From Thiohalocapsa sp. ML1 (GTDB lineage: Bacteria > Pseudomonadota > Gammaproteobacteria > Chromatiales > Chromatiaceae), in NCBI RefSeq assembly GCF_001469165.1, contig NZ_JABX01000013.1, forward strand, positions 81,696 through 145,695: a DNA stretch of 64,000 bases, in the 5' to 3' direction. The position numbers and the translations under genes were made by a program. Shown piece by piece: positions 1 to 8,785 of the stretch. The notes under the pieces were generated by a model. That model was not told where the DNA came from and did no database searches. It worked only from the letters and a program-made list of their open reading frames with translations. The stretch's first letter is position 1. Every line of letters starts with the position of its first letter.

Positions 1-1383
1 CAGCTCGCCTTCACCATCGTGTTCGGCTTTCTGCTCATCCTCGCGCTGGGCAAGGGCTGGGTGGAGGCGTTCTACGTCGCCGTCGCGCTGACGTTTTCCA
101 GCACCATCATCATCGTCAAGCTGCTGTCCGACAAGCGCGAGCTGGACGCCCTGCACGGGCGCATCGCGGTGGGCTTCCTGATCGTGCAGGACATCGCCGT
201 GGTGCTGGCGATGATGGCGATGAGCACGCTCGGCGGCGAGGCCGGCGCCTCGGCGCTCGACGTGGCCGGCCTGCTGCTGCTGCGCGTCGGCGCCGCCGCT
301 CTGCTCCTATTCGTGCTCATGCGCTGGGTGCTGCCCCGGCTGGTGCACTGGATCGCGCGCTCGCAGGAGCTGCTGCTGATCTTTGCCATCGCCTGGGGCA
401 CCGGGCTCGCCGCGCTCGGCGAGTGGGCCGGCTTCTCGCAGGAGGCGGGGGCCTTTCTTGCCGGCTTCTCGCTCGCCTCGACGGCCTACCGGGAGGCCAT
501 CAGCGCGCGGCTGACGGGCATCCGGGACTTTCTGCTGCTGTTCTTCTTCATCGACCTCGGCGCCAAGCTGGAGCTCTCCACGCTGGGTGCGGAGGTCTGG
601 GCGGCCGTGATCCTGTCGCTGTTCGTGCTCATCGGCAATCCGCTCATCGTCATGGCCATCATGGGCTTCATGGGCTATCGCAAGCGCACCGGCTTCTTGG
701 CCGGGCTCACGGTGGCGCAGATCAGCGAGTTCTCCATTGTGTTCGTGGCCATGGGCATCACCCTCGGGCACGTGGGGGTTGCGGCGCTCGGGCTGACGAC
801 CTTGGTGGGGCTCATCACCATCACGCTGTCCACGTACATGATCCTGTACTCGCAGCAGCTCTACCGGCTGCTGGCGCCCGTGCTCGGGGTCTTCGAGCGG
901 CGCACGGCGTTTCGGGAGCTGAACGCCTCGCCAGACGACAACTCGTTGGCGGCGCCCGAGATCGTCGTGCTCGGGCTTGGCCGCTACGGGCTGCGGCTGG
1001 CCAAGCGGCTCGATGCCGCCGGGCTGCGGGTGCTCGGCGTCGATTGCGACCCGGACCTGATCCGGCGGCTCGGTACCGATGCGCTGCCGGTGCGCTTCGG
1101 GGATGGGCAGGACCCGGACTTTCTGGATGAGCTGCCGTTGGACCAGGCGCGCTGGGTCGTCAGCACCCTACCGGATGCGGGGGCCAACCAGGCGGTGCTG
1201 CACGCCCTGTTCGCGCGTGGCTTCCGCGGTGAGATCGCCGTTGCAGCCCGCGACGAGGGCCAAGCCAACGCGCTCTGGCATGCCGGGGCACCGGTCATCC
1301 TCTATCCGTTCCGCGATGCCGCGGACTTTGCGGCCGAGAACATCCGGGCGTCGATGCAGCCGACGGTGAAGGGTGAAGGGTGA
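1..1383 (+). CDS. Kef-type monovalent cation:proton antiporter, 3' part
   Basis: Inner-membrane cation/proton antiporter of the CPA2 (KefB/KefC/YbaL) family. The reading frame is open from base 1, so the 5' end lies outside the window. The first roughly 290 visible residues are hydrophobic helices with the conserved exchanger segment GFSQEAGAFLAGFSLAS. A cytoplasmic TrkA-N/RCK domain follows, with the nucleotide-binding glycine motif VLGLGRYGLRLAKRL and the acidic end of the second strand (GVDCD). Family knowledge suggests ligand-gated K+ or Na+ efflux; the ion cannot be read from sequence. The last codons and the stop lie inside a heptamer array (GTGAAGG units), so the natural C-terminus may have been replaced by repeat sequence. 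Confidence 0.9.
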   Translation, partial: QLAFTIVFGFLLILALGKGWVEAFYVAVALTFSSTIIIVKLLSDKRELDALHGRIAVGFLIVQDIAVVLAMMAMSTLGGEAGASALDVAGLLLLRVGAAALLLFVLMRWVLPRLVHWIARSQELLLIFAIAWGTGLAALGEWAGFSQEAGAFLAGFSLASTAYREAISARLTGIRDFLLLFFFIDLGAKLELSTLGAEVWAAVILSLFVLIGNPLIVMAIMGFMGYRKRTGFLAGLTVAQISEFSIVFVAMGITLGHVGVAALGLTTLVGLITITLSTYMILYSQQLYRLLAPVLGVFERRTAFRELNASPDDNSLAAPEIVVLGLGRYGLRLAKRLDAAGLRVLGVDCDPDLIRRLGTDALPVRFGDGQDPDFLDELPLDQARWVVSTLPDAGANQAVLHALFARGFRGEIAVAARDEGQANALWHAGAPVILYPFRDAADFAAENIRASMQPTVKGEG

Positions 1384-1518
1384 AGGGTGAAGGGTGAAGG
1401 GTGAAGGGTGAAGGGTGAAGGGTGAAGGGTGAAGGGTGAAGGGTGAAGAGTGAAGAGTGAAGAGTGAAGAGTGAAGAGTGAAGGGAGCCCTCCTCGGCCC
1501 TTGGCCCTTGGCCCTTGA
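1365..1518. repeat. Heptamer tandem repeats at the 3' end of the antiporter gene
   Basis: About 17 consecutive 7-bp units, first GTGAAGG and then GTGAAGA, run from 1365 to about 1485. A short second array of unit GGCCCTT lies at about 1495-1518 and abuts the stop of the convergent usp gene. The first array supplies the last sense codons and the stop of the antiporter. Confidence 0.95.
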
Positions 1519-2493
1519 CTAAAGGCCCACCGGGCTCGCGAATCCGCGCGGCTTCAGCGCCAGCACGGAGCAGTCGAGCCGTTGCAGGACGTTCTCCGCG
1601 GTATTACCGATGAGCAGCCCCGCGAGACCGGAGCGACCCACGGTGCCAAGCACGACGACGTCCGCCTCAACATCCGCGGCCACCGCCGGCAGGACCCGGT
1701 GCGGCGGCCCTTTCGGCAGATGGAGCACGGGCTTCAGCCAGCTCAGCGCCTCCGGCCCGATGCGATCGCCGAGGGCGTGCAGCGCTGCCTCCAGCGCGCT
1801 CCCGTGGCGGCGGCGCTCCGCGGCGACGTGGGCCTGGATCTGGTCGTCCGGCAGCGACAGCGCGCCGAGGCGCATCACGGACTCGGCGACGCTGTCCCAA
1901 GCGTGCACGACATGCAGCTCCGCAAACTCGGCCACGGCCAGCGAGGCGGCGATCTCAAGGATGCTCAGGCTCAGCTCCCGGCGCGTGCCGAGCTCGGCCT
2001 CGGGGTAGAGCTGCTCGACGTCGACGGCGGCGAGCACGCGGTGGAACCGCGGCTGCGGCGTCGGCCGCAGGAGCCAGACCGGGCAGGGACACTTGCGCAG
2101 CAGATGCATGTCGTCGCTGCCGAGCAGGCGATCCAGCATGCCGGTGTCGCCCGCGCACTTGATGACCAGATCGCGACCGTGGCCCAGCACGTCGCGGATG
2201 ACGGCAAGGAACAGCTCGCCCGTCAGCACCAGCCGCTCGGCGTCGAGGTCCTCGGCTCGGTCGGCGATCAGCGCATCAAGGCGCGCCTTGGCCTTGTCCA
2301 CGAGCGCCCGCTGCAGGCCCTCGCCGGTGACGTCGAGCCCCTCCAGGCTCAGCTCGGCCGGCAGTTGCTCGACGACGGCGGCGATGGTGAGGTGCGCCTG
2401 ATTCGAGCGCGCGAGATCGAACGCGCGGGCCAAGGCGCAGTCGTCGTCCGCGTCGTTGCCGACCACGTAGAGGATGTTCTTGAAGCGCTTCAT
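1519..2493 (-). CDS. Tandem-domain universal stress protein (UspA family)
   Basis: Cytoplasmic universal stress protein with two Usp domains in 324 residues, the length usual for tandem (UspE-like) members. The N-terminal domain starts KRFKNILYVVGNDADDD. The C-terminal domain ends with the ATP-binding signature G-x2-G-x9-G-N (GTVGRSGLAGLLIGN) and the closing strand SVLALKP, so the second domain probably binds ATP while the first lacks that motif. It is convergent with the Kef-type antiporter gene, and Usp proteins are often found beside ion antiporters. The start is the ATG followed directly by the first strand. Confidence 0.9.
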   Translation of the reverse strand: MKRFKNILYVVGNDADDDCALARAFDLARSNQAHLTIAAVVEQLPAELSLEGLDVTGEGLQRALVDKAKARLDALIADRAEDLDAERLVLTGELFLAVIRDVLGHGRDLVIKCAGDTGMLDRLLGSDDMHLLRKCPCPVWLLRPTPQPRFHRVLAAVDVEQLYPEAELGTRRELSLSILEIAASLAVAEFAELHVVHAWDSVAESVMRLGALSLPDDQIQAHVAAERRRHGSALEAALHALGDRIGPEALSWLKPVLHLPKGPPHRVLPAVAADVEADVVVLGTVGRSGLAGLLIGNTAENVLQRLDCSVLALKPRGFASPVGL

Positions 2494-2616
2494 GGCATCG
2501 CCTTCGGCATGGCGGGCGCGTGTGGTGCAGCCCCGTCATGCCGATGCTAAGCCCGCACCTTCGCCGTGTCACCGGGGCCGCCCTGCTTAGGCCCGGGCTG
2601 CGGGTGCCCGGGCCCG

Positions 2617-3075
2617 TCAGGAGCAGGGATCGGTGCCCCAGTCCTCGTGGCCGCGGCCGGGCCAGCACTGCACCTGCTGGCCGACCCAGGTCAGCTCCCA
2701 GTCCGAGCCCTGCGGCTCGAACTCCAGCCGATGGCGCTGGCTGCGGACGGAGTCGTCCGGCAGGCCGATCTGGGTGAACAGCACGATCTGCTGCGTGGCG
2801 GTTTCCGACAGCAGCTCGACCTGCTCGGAGTAGTTGCCCTCCACCGGCTCGCTGATGCCGTAGAGCGCCTGGGCCAGCGCCAGCGGGTCGGCACCGACGG
2901 TGGTGCCTATGGGTGGCGGGATGTGCTCGAAGGCGGCGCGACCGGGGTCGGCGTCGAGCACGGTGCTGTCGGTCGGGGCGCTGCAGCCCGCGACAAGCAG
3001 GCAGAGACAGCCTGCAACAACAAGGCTGGCCGGGGGCAGGACGCCCCGAGGCCGGGAAGACATGGCATCAAACAT
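2617..3075 (-). CDS. Small putative lipoprotein, unknown function
   Basis: The 152-residue protein has a lipoprotein signal peptide: short basic start, hydrophobic core and lipobox LVAGC near residue 31. It should be lipidated and held in the membrane facing the periplasm. The mature part shows no family I recognise; it is rich in acidic and polar residues and contains Trp and Cys near the end (QVQCWPG). The start at 3075 has GGAG seven bases upstream; a second ATG four codons in is possible. It stands alone, and its role cannot be inferred from its neighbours. Confidence 0.7.
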   Translation of the reverse strand: MFDAMSSRPRGVLPPASLVVAGCLCLLVAGCSAPTDSTVLDADPGRAAFEHIPPPIGTTVGADPLALAQALYGISEPVEGNYSEQVELLSETATQQIVLFTQIGLPDDSVRSQRHRLEFEPQGSDWELTWVGQQVQCWPGRGHEDWGTDPCS

Positions 3076-3150
3076 GGCAGGACTCCGCGGGGTATTGGCC
3101 CGTGGATGATACAGGAGCCCCCCAGTCAGCCGTGCAGCCGCGCGCTGCGG

Positions 3151-3570
3151 TCATTGCGCCATGCTGTACTCGCTCTTGGAGCCGGTGAGGTCCCAGGCGA
3201 AGGTGCAGTCCAGGTGGGACAGCACGGAGATCAGCCCGCTCTCGCCGTCTTCGACCATCACGGCGACGGGGGCGCGCCGGCCGAACTGCTTGTTGCCGCG
3301 CTTGACCCAGAGGTGTCGCATCTCGGGATTGCGCGGAAAGTAGGTATGCAGCGCCTCTTCGATGCGCAGCAGGTAGGCGACCCGCCGGTCCACCGTCGTG
3401 TCGGCCGGAAAGGCCTCCTCTTCACGGAAGCGCGAGATGTTGCGCGCCTTCACGCTGTCAGGCAGTTGCAGGAGCCGGATCATGTCCCCGGCGGAGAGGT
3501 TCCAGCTTTCCAGCATGCTCATGACCTGGCGGGTCATGGCTTGGCGTTCTTCGACGGTGAGCTCCGACAT
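3151..3570 (-). CDS. MbcA/ParS/Xre-type antitoxin-like protein (DUF2384)
   Basis: A 139-residue protein resembling the Xre/MbcA/ParS toxin-binding (DUF2384) family. After a helical N-terminus (TVEERQAMTRQVMSMLESW) it has a small helix-turn-helix-like part (SAGDMIRLLQLPDSVKARNI) and then RRVAYLLRIEEALHTYFP, corresponding to the toxin-binding domain. Such proteins normally pair with a RES-domain toxin; none is adjacent, so this is a solitary copy that may be regulatory. I start at the ATG of MSELTVEERQ; the frame is open further upstream to 3627, but that extension is low-complexity and not family-like. Confidence 0.65.
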   Translation of the reverse strand: MSELTVEERQAMTRQVMSMLESWNLSAGDMIRLLQLPDSVKARNISRFREEEAFPADTTVDRRVAYLLRIEEALHTYFPRNPEMRHLWVKRGNKQFGRRAPVAVMVEDGESGLISVLSHLDCTFAWDLTGSKSEYSMAQ

Positions 3571-3740
3571 CGGCGTTGACCTGAGGGTAAGGGGCGAGTG
3601 GTTTGGCCGTGGCTGCTGCCATGACAACTGCTAACCGGTCATGTGCAGGCGAAAACCTAGCATTCAACCCGGAAATTGGTGGCGCCCGGCGGGCGGCTCG
3701 CCGGGCGTCCGCGGGCGGTTTCGGGATGTCTCAAAGAGGC

Positions 3741-4673
3741 TCAGCCGTTCGGGTCGAGCCGCGTCGCGTCCAGGCCGATGCCAATGGGGCCGCGGGGCAG
3801 CCAGACCTCCATCCGCTGCCCGGCGCGGACCACGCTGACGGGCACCAGCTCGCCGCGGACGCCCGTGCTGGTGGCGGCGCGCAGGTCCTCGAAGTCGAGC
3901 ACCGGCGTATCGCCGTAGCGCTCGATGACGTCGCCGGTCATGAGCCCGCTCTCCTCGCCGGCGGAGCCGGGCAGCACCGAGTCCACGGCGACGCGGTTCG
4001 GCTGGCCGGTGGCGAACAGGTAACGGTCGTAGGCGTCGCTGCCGACCTCGTCCTCGATGGACACCTGCTCCTCGTTCAGCCGCCCGATCTCCTCGCGATA
4101 GCGCGCGGTGCCGAGCCAGCCCTCGCGGGCGGCCTCGTCGCGCAGCTCGAGCCGCGCCAGCGCGACCTGTGAGCGCCGCCACAGCAGGTCGTCGGCCAGC
4201 TCCGGCGTCACGCCGGCGCGGAGCAGGGCGTCGCGCTGCTCGGCGGGCGTCGCCGGGCCGCGGCGCCGCGGCTCCGTTGCCGCTGTGCTGTCCCCCGCGG
4301 GCTCGCGCTGCTCCACCAGTGCGACGCGGTGGCGCAGCTCCGCCAGCTCCGCCTGCATGCGGCCCCAGCCGTTGCTCAGCTCTGAGATCCGCTCGGCGAG
4401 CTCGTCTGTGACCTCCGGTGACACGGCCGGGGTGGCCGGCGGCGGCGCGACCGGCGTCGGCTCGGGTGCGGGCGGCTCGGCCGGCGCCGGCGGCGCGGTC
4501 TCGACGCTCGCGATGTTGAGCGGCGGCTCGGCCGGCACCGCGGCGGTCGGTGCGGGCGCGGGCGGCGACTCGGGCGGGGGGCGGAGCACGTCGGAGAGCA
4601 CCGTGGCGCCGGTCAGCAGACCGGCGAGGAAGGTGGCGGCGTAGGTGATGATCAGTCGGGTGCGTGGCTGCAT
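3741..4673 (-). CDS. Membrane-anchored PDZ-domain protein
   Basis: The 310-residue protein starts with a basic stretch and one transmembrane helix (about residues 7-28), followed by a long Pro/Ala-rich linker to about residue 88. A helical region (about 88-215) follows, then a C-terminal PDZ domain containing VLPGSAGEESGLMTGDVIERYGD-like carboxylate-binding and loop features. No protease catalytic residues are visible, so it is probably a periplasmic PDZ scaffold rather than a DegP-type enzyme. It sits alone, and its partner is unknown. Confidence 0.7.
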   Translation of the reverse strand: MQPRTRLIITYAATFLAGLLTGATVLSDVLRPPPESPPAPAPTAAVPAEPPLNIASVETAPPAPAEPPAPEPTPVAPPPATPAVSPEVTDELAERISELSNGWGRMQAELAELRHRVALVEQREPAGDSTAATEPRRRGPATPAEQRDALLRAGVTPELADDLLWRRSQVALARLELRDEAAREGWLGTARYREEIGRLNEEQVSIEDEVGSDAYDRYLFATGQPNRVAVDSVLPGSAGEESGLMTGDVIERYGDTPVLDFEDLRAATSTGVRGELVPVSVVRAGQRMEVWLPRGPIGIGLDATRLDPNG

Positions 4674-4892
4674 GGGATGGGTCGGCTGTTGCAGTGGCGG
4701 GGCGTCGAGCGAAAGCTGTCGTTGTCAAATCGTTGTCATTGTTGCCGCTTTCGGCATCGGCGTAACCGAAATCAGGCGCCGGCGGCGGCCGCGCTGCGCG
4801 GTCGCGTTCGGTGCCGGGTTAGGCTGCCGGGGAAGCGCCATGTTCCGCAACCCCGGCCGGGCGTCGCGACCGACGCTGCGTCGCGGCGCGTG

Positions 4893-5468
4893 CTATCCAG
4901 CCGCGGCGCCGTGCCGAAAGCAGCCGGTCAGATGGTCATCGACCAGGCCCGCCGACTGCATCAGCGCGTAACAGATGGTGGGGCCGACGAACCTAAACCC
5001 GAGCCGCCTCAGCTCCCGGCTCATGGCCTGCGATGCCGGCGTTTCGGCGGGCACGTCCTCCAGGCGACCAAAGGCGTTGCGGCGCGGCACGCCATCGACG
5101 TGGCGCCAGAGCGTGTCCGCGAGCGTCGTGCCGGCGTCCCACAGCCGCAGCAGCGCCTGCGCATTGCCGATGGCCGCATCCACCTTGGCGCGGTTGCGGA
5201 TGATGCCGGGGTCGGCGAGCAACCGGGCCTTGTCCGCATCGCCATAGGCCGCGATGCGCTCTGCGTCGAAGCCGTGGAAGGCGCTCCGATAGCCCTCGCG
5301 CCGGCGCAGCACCGTCAGCCAGCTCAGGCCCGCCTGGGCGCCCTCCAGGATCAGCAGCTCGAACAGTGCGCGCTCGTCGTGCAGCGGCACGCCCCACTCC
5401 GTGTCGTGGTAGGCGACATAGAGCGGGTCGGTGCCGCACCAAGGGCAGCGGGCGGGCTCGGTGCTCAT
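4893..5468 (-). CDS. tag: DNA-3-methyladenine glycosylase I
   Basis: Base-excision repair enzyme that removes 3-methyladenine from alkylated DNA. The 191 residues align along their whole length with E. coli Tag: PLYVAYHDTEWGVP, the LEGAQAGLSWLTVL helix, GIIRNRAKVDAAIGNA and FVGPTICYALMQSAGLVDDH. The zinc-binding Cys/His residues expected of Tag are present near both ends (Cys in the RCPWCG start, His17-equivalent in YHDTEW, and His-x3-Cys in DDHLTGCF). It is monocistronic with no other repair gene nearby. Confidence 0.95.
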   Translation of the reverse strand: MSTEPARCPWCGTDPLYVAYHDTEWGVPLHDERALFELLILEGAQAGLSWLTVLRRREGYRSAFHGFDAERIAAYGDADKARLLADPGIIRNRAKVDAAIGNAQALLRLWDAGTTLADTLWRHVDGVPRRNAFGRLEDVPAETPASQAMSRELRRLGFRFVGPTICYALMQSAGLVDDHLTGCFRHGAAAG

Positions 5469-5685
5469 GCGGCAGTCACCGCGGGGTGGAGGGGGCTTCG
5501 CATGCCGGTGCTCTGTCCGTGTCGTCGCTGTTGTCCGGGTCCATAGTATCCGGCTCTGAACGGCCGCGCCGGTCGGCTGGACAGGTTCAAGGCTGGCGAC
5601 GTATCGCAGATACGGGCCGCTGCGTTGCCGATCCGACGGCGGTGCACTAGCCTCGGCGCATGTAGAACATCCCGCAAGGGCTCAG

Positions 5686-5791
5686 AGGCTGTGAAAAAAC
5701 CGGCAGCCGAAAGAATCCGTCTCCGTAAGTCCCTGCTTTATAAATGGCAATTTTCTGAGATGCCGGCGAGAAAAGGATTTTTTCACAAACT
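5686..5791. mobile_element. 106-bp MITE-like element with target-site duplication
   Basis: The ends form an imperfect inverted repeat: AGGCTGTGAAAAAACC on the left, and on the right GGATTTTTTCACAAACT, whose complement is AGTTTGTGAAAAAATCC. The element is flanked by the direct repeat CTCAG at 5681-5685 and 5792-5796. It has no coding capacity. It ends eight bases upstream of the phd start codon, so it has replaced the normal leader of that gene; an internal TTTATAAAT could serve as a -10 element. Confidence 0.75.
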
Positions 5792-5798
5792 CTCAGCC

Positions 5799-6046
<248 letters not shown>

Positions 6047-6047
<1 letters not shown>

Positions 6048-6169
6048 TGCCGATGCCGGATCGCTTCAGCATCGACACCAACATCCTGATCTACAGCGTC
6101 GATGCGGACGCCGGCGAGCGCCACGAGCAGGCCATGGCGTTGCGCGACGACTTGGCCGAGCGCCAGTGA
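6047..6169 (+). pseudogene. VapC-type PIN toxin, truncated after 40 codons
   Basis: The start ATG overlaps the antitoxin stop. The first residues match PIN domains (FSIDTNILIYSVDADAGERH), including the first catalytic Asp. The frame ends after 40 codons, whereas PIN toxins are about 130, where an inverted-repeat element begins. The other catalytic acids are missing, so the product should be inactive. Confidence 0.85.
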
Positions 6170-6171
6170 TT

Positions 6172-6266
6172 TTTGGACTACGAAACACACGAAACACGCG
6201 AAAAGCGGACGCAACTGCGATGGTTTCCGGCCTGTTCGCGCTTTTCGCCTGTTTCATAGTTCCTCT
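6172..6266. repeat. GAAACACGC inverted-repeat element, copy 1
   Basis: Arms 6191-6207 (GAAACACGCGAAAAGCG) and 6239-6255 (its complement with one mismatch) enclose a loop of about 31 bases. The outer left flank TTGGACTACGAAAC is shared with copy 2 at 9448-9545. It lies exactly where the PIN toxin gene is cut. Confidence 0.8.
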
Positions 6267-6284
6267 TTGGGGGCGCCGTGACGA

Positions 6285-6751
6285 TCAAGAATCGGCGTCC
6301 GGCCGTGGGCCGCTGTCCCCGCGCGCGTTTTGCAGGTTCGCTTCCGCCTCTGCGATCCGGGGATGGCCTGGCGGCAAGGCCGCGCGAAAGATGGACAGCG
6401 CCTTCTCCAGATCGGCCAGCGCCTCCTCCCGGTGTCCCAGCCGGTGGGCTGGAGCTGGACGTTGACCACGGCGTCCGCCAGCGGGGACTCCAAGAGCCGC
6501 GCCCGGCGCTGCTGGCGCGGGGTGCGATCCTGGCGGAGCTGGGTCAGCAGCTTGTCGGCGTAGGCGCCCAAGGCGACGCCGTCCGGGTTGGTGGCGTCGG
6601 TGTCGAGCACGGCGTGGACCAGGGCATGGCCCTGGTCGGCCGCGGCCAGGGCCGCCGCTTGCAGCAGGTAAGTCTTGCCGCTGTGGGAGGCGCCGCGCAA
6701 CTCGATGACGCGCTCGAAGGGCCGCGGCGCGCCGTCGTCGGCCCCGGGCAA
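6285..6751 (-). pseudogene. Decayed P-loop ATPase/TPR gene
   Basis: The upstream part encodes a Walker A loop (ELRGASHSGKTYLL) followed by AAALAAADQGHALVHAVLD, then loses frame. The downstream part, in another frame, encodes the end of a tetratricopeptide repeat (HREEALADLEKALSIFRAAL and HPRIAEAEANLQNA). An NTPase-TPR protein would normally have several hundred residues between these parts, so a large internal deletion plus a frameshift is the simplest reading. Confidence 0.65.
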
Positions 6752-6857
6752 GCGGCCGACCTGGCTCCGTATCGCCGCGGCTTGGCGGTACTGGACGCTT
6801 GACCGCGCGTTCCTCGCCGCCTAGGGTCGAACAGCGCCAACAACCGCAGGCTCCGCC

Positions 6858-7784
6858 ATGCCCGACGACTTCGACAGCCCCTGGAAGGACATCCTGGACG
6901 GCTACTTCCCGGACTTCATGGTCTTCTTCTTCCCGGGTGCCGCCGCCGAGATCGACTGGTCGCGCGGCTTCGAGACGCTGGACAAGGAGCTGGCGCAGGT
7001 GGTGCAGGACGCGGAGCTGGGGCGGCGCTTCGCCGACAAGCTGCTGAAGGTCTACCTGATCGACGGCAGCGAGGAGTGGGTGCTGGTGCACATCGAGGTG
7101 CAGGGCTCGCAAGAGGCGGGCTTCGAGCGGCGCATGTTCGTCTACGCCTATCGGCTCTTCGACCGCTATGCGCGCGACATCGCGAGCCTGGCGGTGCTGG
7201 CCGACGCCGCGCCGGGCTGGCGCCCGCGCGGTTTCGAGGTGGGCCGCTGGGGCAGCCGGCTGGGCTTGAGCTTTCCGAGCGTGAAGCTGTTGGACTATGC
7301 CGGCCGGGAGGCGGCGCTCGAGGCCGACACCAACCCCTTTGCGACGGTCGTGCTCGCCCACCTTGCGGCGCAGGCGACGCGCGGCGATGCCCAGGGGCGC
7401 TATGCTCGCAAGCTGGCGCTGACGCGCAAGCTCTACGAGCGCGGCCTGACCAAGCAGCGCATCATCGACCTGTACCGCTTCATCGATTGGGCGCTGGCGC
7501 TGCCGGCGGACCTGGAGCTGCGCTACACCGATGCGATCTTCCAGATCGAGGAGGGCTTGAAAATGCCTTACATGAGCTTTGTCGAACGCCGCGGCGAGGC
7601 CCGCGGCAAGGTCGCGGGTGCCGGCCTGGTGGTGCGCGGACTACTGGAGCAGCGCTTCGGCCCGCTGCCTGAACCCATCCTCGATCGCCTGGATCAGGCC
7701 GATGCCGATCAGCTCGTCGCCTGGGGGCAGCGTGTGCTCGACGCCCGCACCCTGGATGAGGTCTTTGCCGGCGAGGATGGCTGA
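6858..7784 (+). CDS. Rpn-family PD-(D/E)XK nuclease / transposase-like protein with DUF4351
   Basis: A 308-residue protein of the Rpn (recombination-promoting nuclease, formerly YhgA-like putative transposase) group. The N-terminal part carries the restriction-like core: DKLLKVYLIDG, then VLVHIEVQGS where the E-V-Q triad lies, followed by FERRMFVYAYRLFDRY. The C-terminal 60 residues (GLLEQRFGPLPEPILDRL) match DUF4351. Members occur in many near-identical copies in accessory DNA. It is flanked by an ATPase relic and tandem Uma2 genes, all from the same nuclease superfamily or accessory class. Confidence 0.85.
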   Translation: MPDDFDSPWKDILDGYFPDFMVFFFPGAAAEIDWSRGFETLDKELAQVVQDAELGRRFADKLLKVYLIDGSEEWVLVHIEVQGSQEAGFERRMFVYAYRLFDRYARDIASLAVLADAAPGWRPRGFEVGRWGSRLGLSFPSVKLLDYAGREAALEADTNPFATVVLAHLAAQATRGDAQGRYARKLALTRKLYERGLTKQRIIDLYRFIDWALALPADLELRYTDAIFQIEEGLKMPYMSFVERRGEARGKVAGAGLVVRGLLEQRFGPLPEPILDRLDQADADQLVAWGQRVLDARTLDEVFAGEDG

Positions 7785-7929
7785 CTCGCCGGAGTAGAGA
7801 CCGGCATGGTCGCTCTCGAATTTGCAGCGACACCGCTCCGGCAATGTCACCCGGTCGACCTCGGGATCGCCGCGAATCGCGCGGCCCGGCGCGCTGACCG
7901 CCCTCAAGGCGCGGAGCGCCAAGCGATGT

Positions 7930-7952
7930 GTGACACCGCAGAGCGGTGTCAC
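7930..7952. promoter_or_regulatory. Perfect 10-bp-arm palindrome
   Basis: GTGACACCGC, loop AGA, GCGGTGTCAC, with no mismatches. It lies in the 299-bp gap between the Rpn-type gene and the convergent uma2 gene and could be a bidirectional terminator hairpin (no T tract seen) or an operator. I see no gene in this gap. Confidence 0.5.
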
Positions 7953-8083
7953 GAGCACGTCGTCCTCGATGCTGTCCGGCAGATTTCCCGGCGCCCCGAT
8001 CGGGTCAGGGTCGCTCCGGGTCGTTGCCGCCGTTGGTGAGCACAGTCGCCGGCTGGCGCGATGAGGCCTGCGCGCAGTGAGTC

Positions 8084-8659
8084 TTAGAGCAGCGGCGCCA
8101 GGTCCAGCTCCACGTCCGGCAGCAGCACCGGCCGGATCAGACCGGGTGCTTTCAGCGGGAAACTTGTTGCGTAGCTGCCCTGTTGCGGTTGCGGATCGCG
8201 GTGGATGGTTACCGAGCGGCCGGCGATGTCGATGAGCCAGACCTCGGGGACGGCGAAGCGGGCGTAGAGGGGGAGCTTGCGGTCGCGGTCGTGGGCGAGG
8301 CTGGTGTCGGCGACCTCCACCAGGAGGAGGATGTCGTCCGGGTGCGGGTGCCGGGTCTCGTAGAAGTCGTCCCTGGGCTTGAGCAGGGCGATGTCCGGCT
8401 GCGGGGCGTTCAGGTCGCCGAGGATAATCGGATCTTGGGTGGAAACAATGGCACTGTCGCCGACACCGCGATGGAGGAGCTTGCTGACGCGTTTGGTACG
8501 GCTGGCGTGGGGTGGTCCGATGGGGGGCATGTCGATCAGTTCTCCGTCGATCAGCTCGATCCGTGCCTCGGGCTCGAACACGCCGATCTCGCCCATGCGG
8601 AAGAACTCTTCCACGGTGATCGCGTGACGTTGGGGGAGCAGGGGGGCGGTAGCTTGCAT
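8084..8659 (-). CDS. Uma2-family (DUF820) putative endonuclease, copy A
   Basis: A 191-residue Uma2 protein with the PD-(D/E)XK fold. It starts with the family signature TVEEFFRMGEIGVFEPEARI and carries IELIDGELIDMPPIGPPHAS. The catalytic stretch is QPDIALL followed by DILLLVEVADTSLAHDR, then PLYARFAVPEVWLIDI. The biological role of the family is unknown; copies multiply in cyanobacteria and purple bacteria. The next gene upstream on the same strand is a close paralogue of identical length, so the two arose by tandem duplication. Confidence 0.9.
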   Translation of the reverse strand: MQATAPLLPQRHAITVEEFFRMGEIGVFEPEARIELIDGELIDMPPIGPPHASRTKRVSKLLHRGVGDSAIVSTQDPIILGDLNAPQPDIALLKPRDDFYETRHPHPDDILLLVEVADTSLAHDRDRKLPLYARFAVPEVWLIDIAGRSVTIHRDPQPQQGSYATSFPLKAPGLIRPVLLPDVELDLAPLL

Positions 8660-8785
8660 CGGTTTCGGTCCGGCGGATGCGTGTTTCGGTGGAGGCTAAC
8701 GCCTCGCCGTTGCGTCGGCAAGCTGATCGGTGCTCGACGGTGCCTGGTGCCGCCCCTGTCCGCGGCGGGGTCGGTGCGCCTCGGC

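Noticed and set aside
1365..1518. CRISPR array
   Set aside because: The units are 7 bp and contiguous, with no spacers; no cas gene is in the window.
7641..7958. A 105-codon minus-strand frame after the Rpn-type gene
   Set aside because: It overlaps the end of the Rpn/DUF4351 gene in antisense and is not recognisable; the palindrome within it is reported separately.
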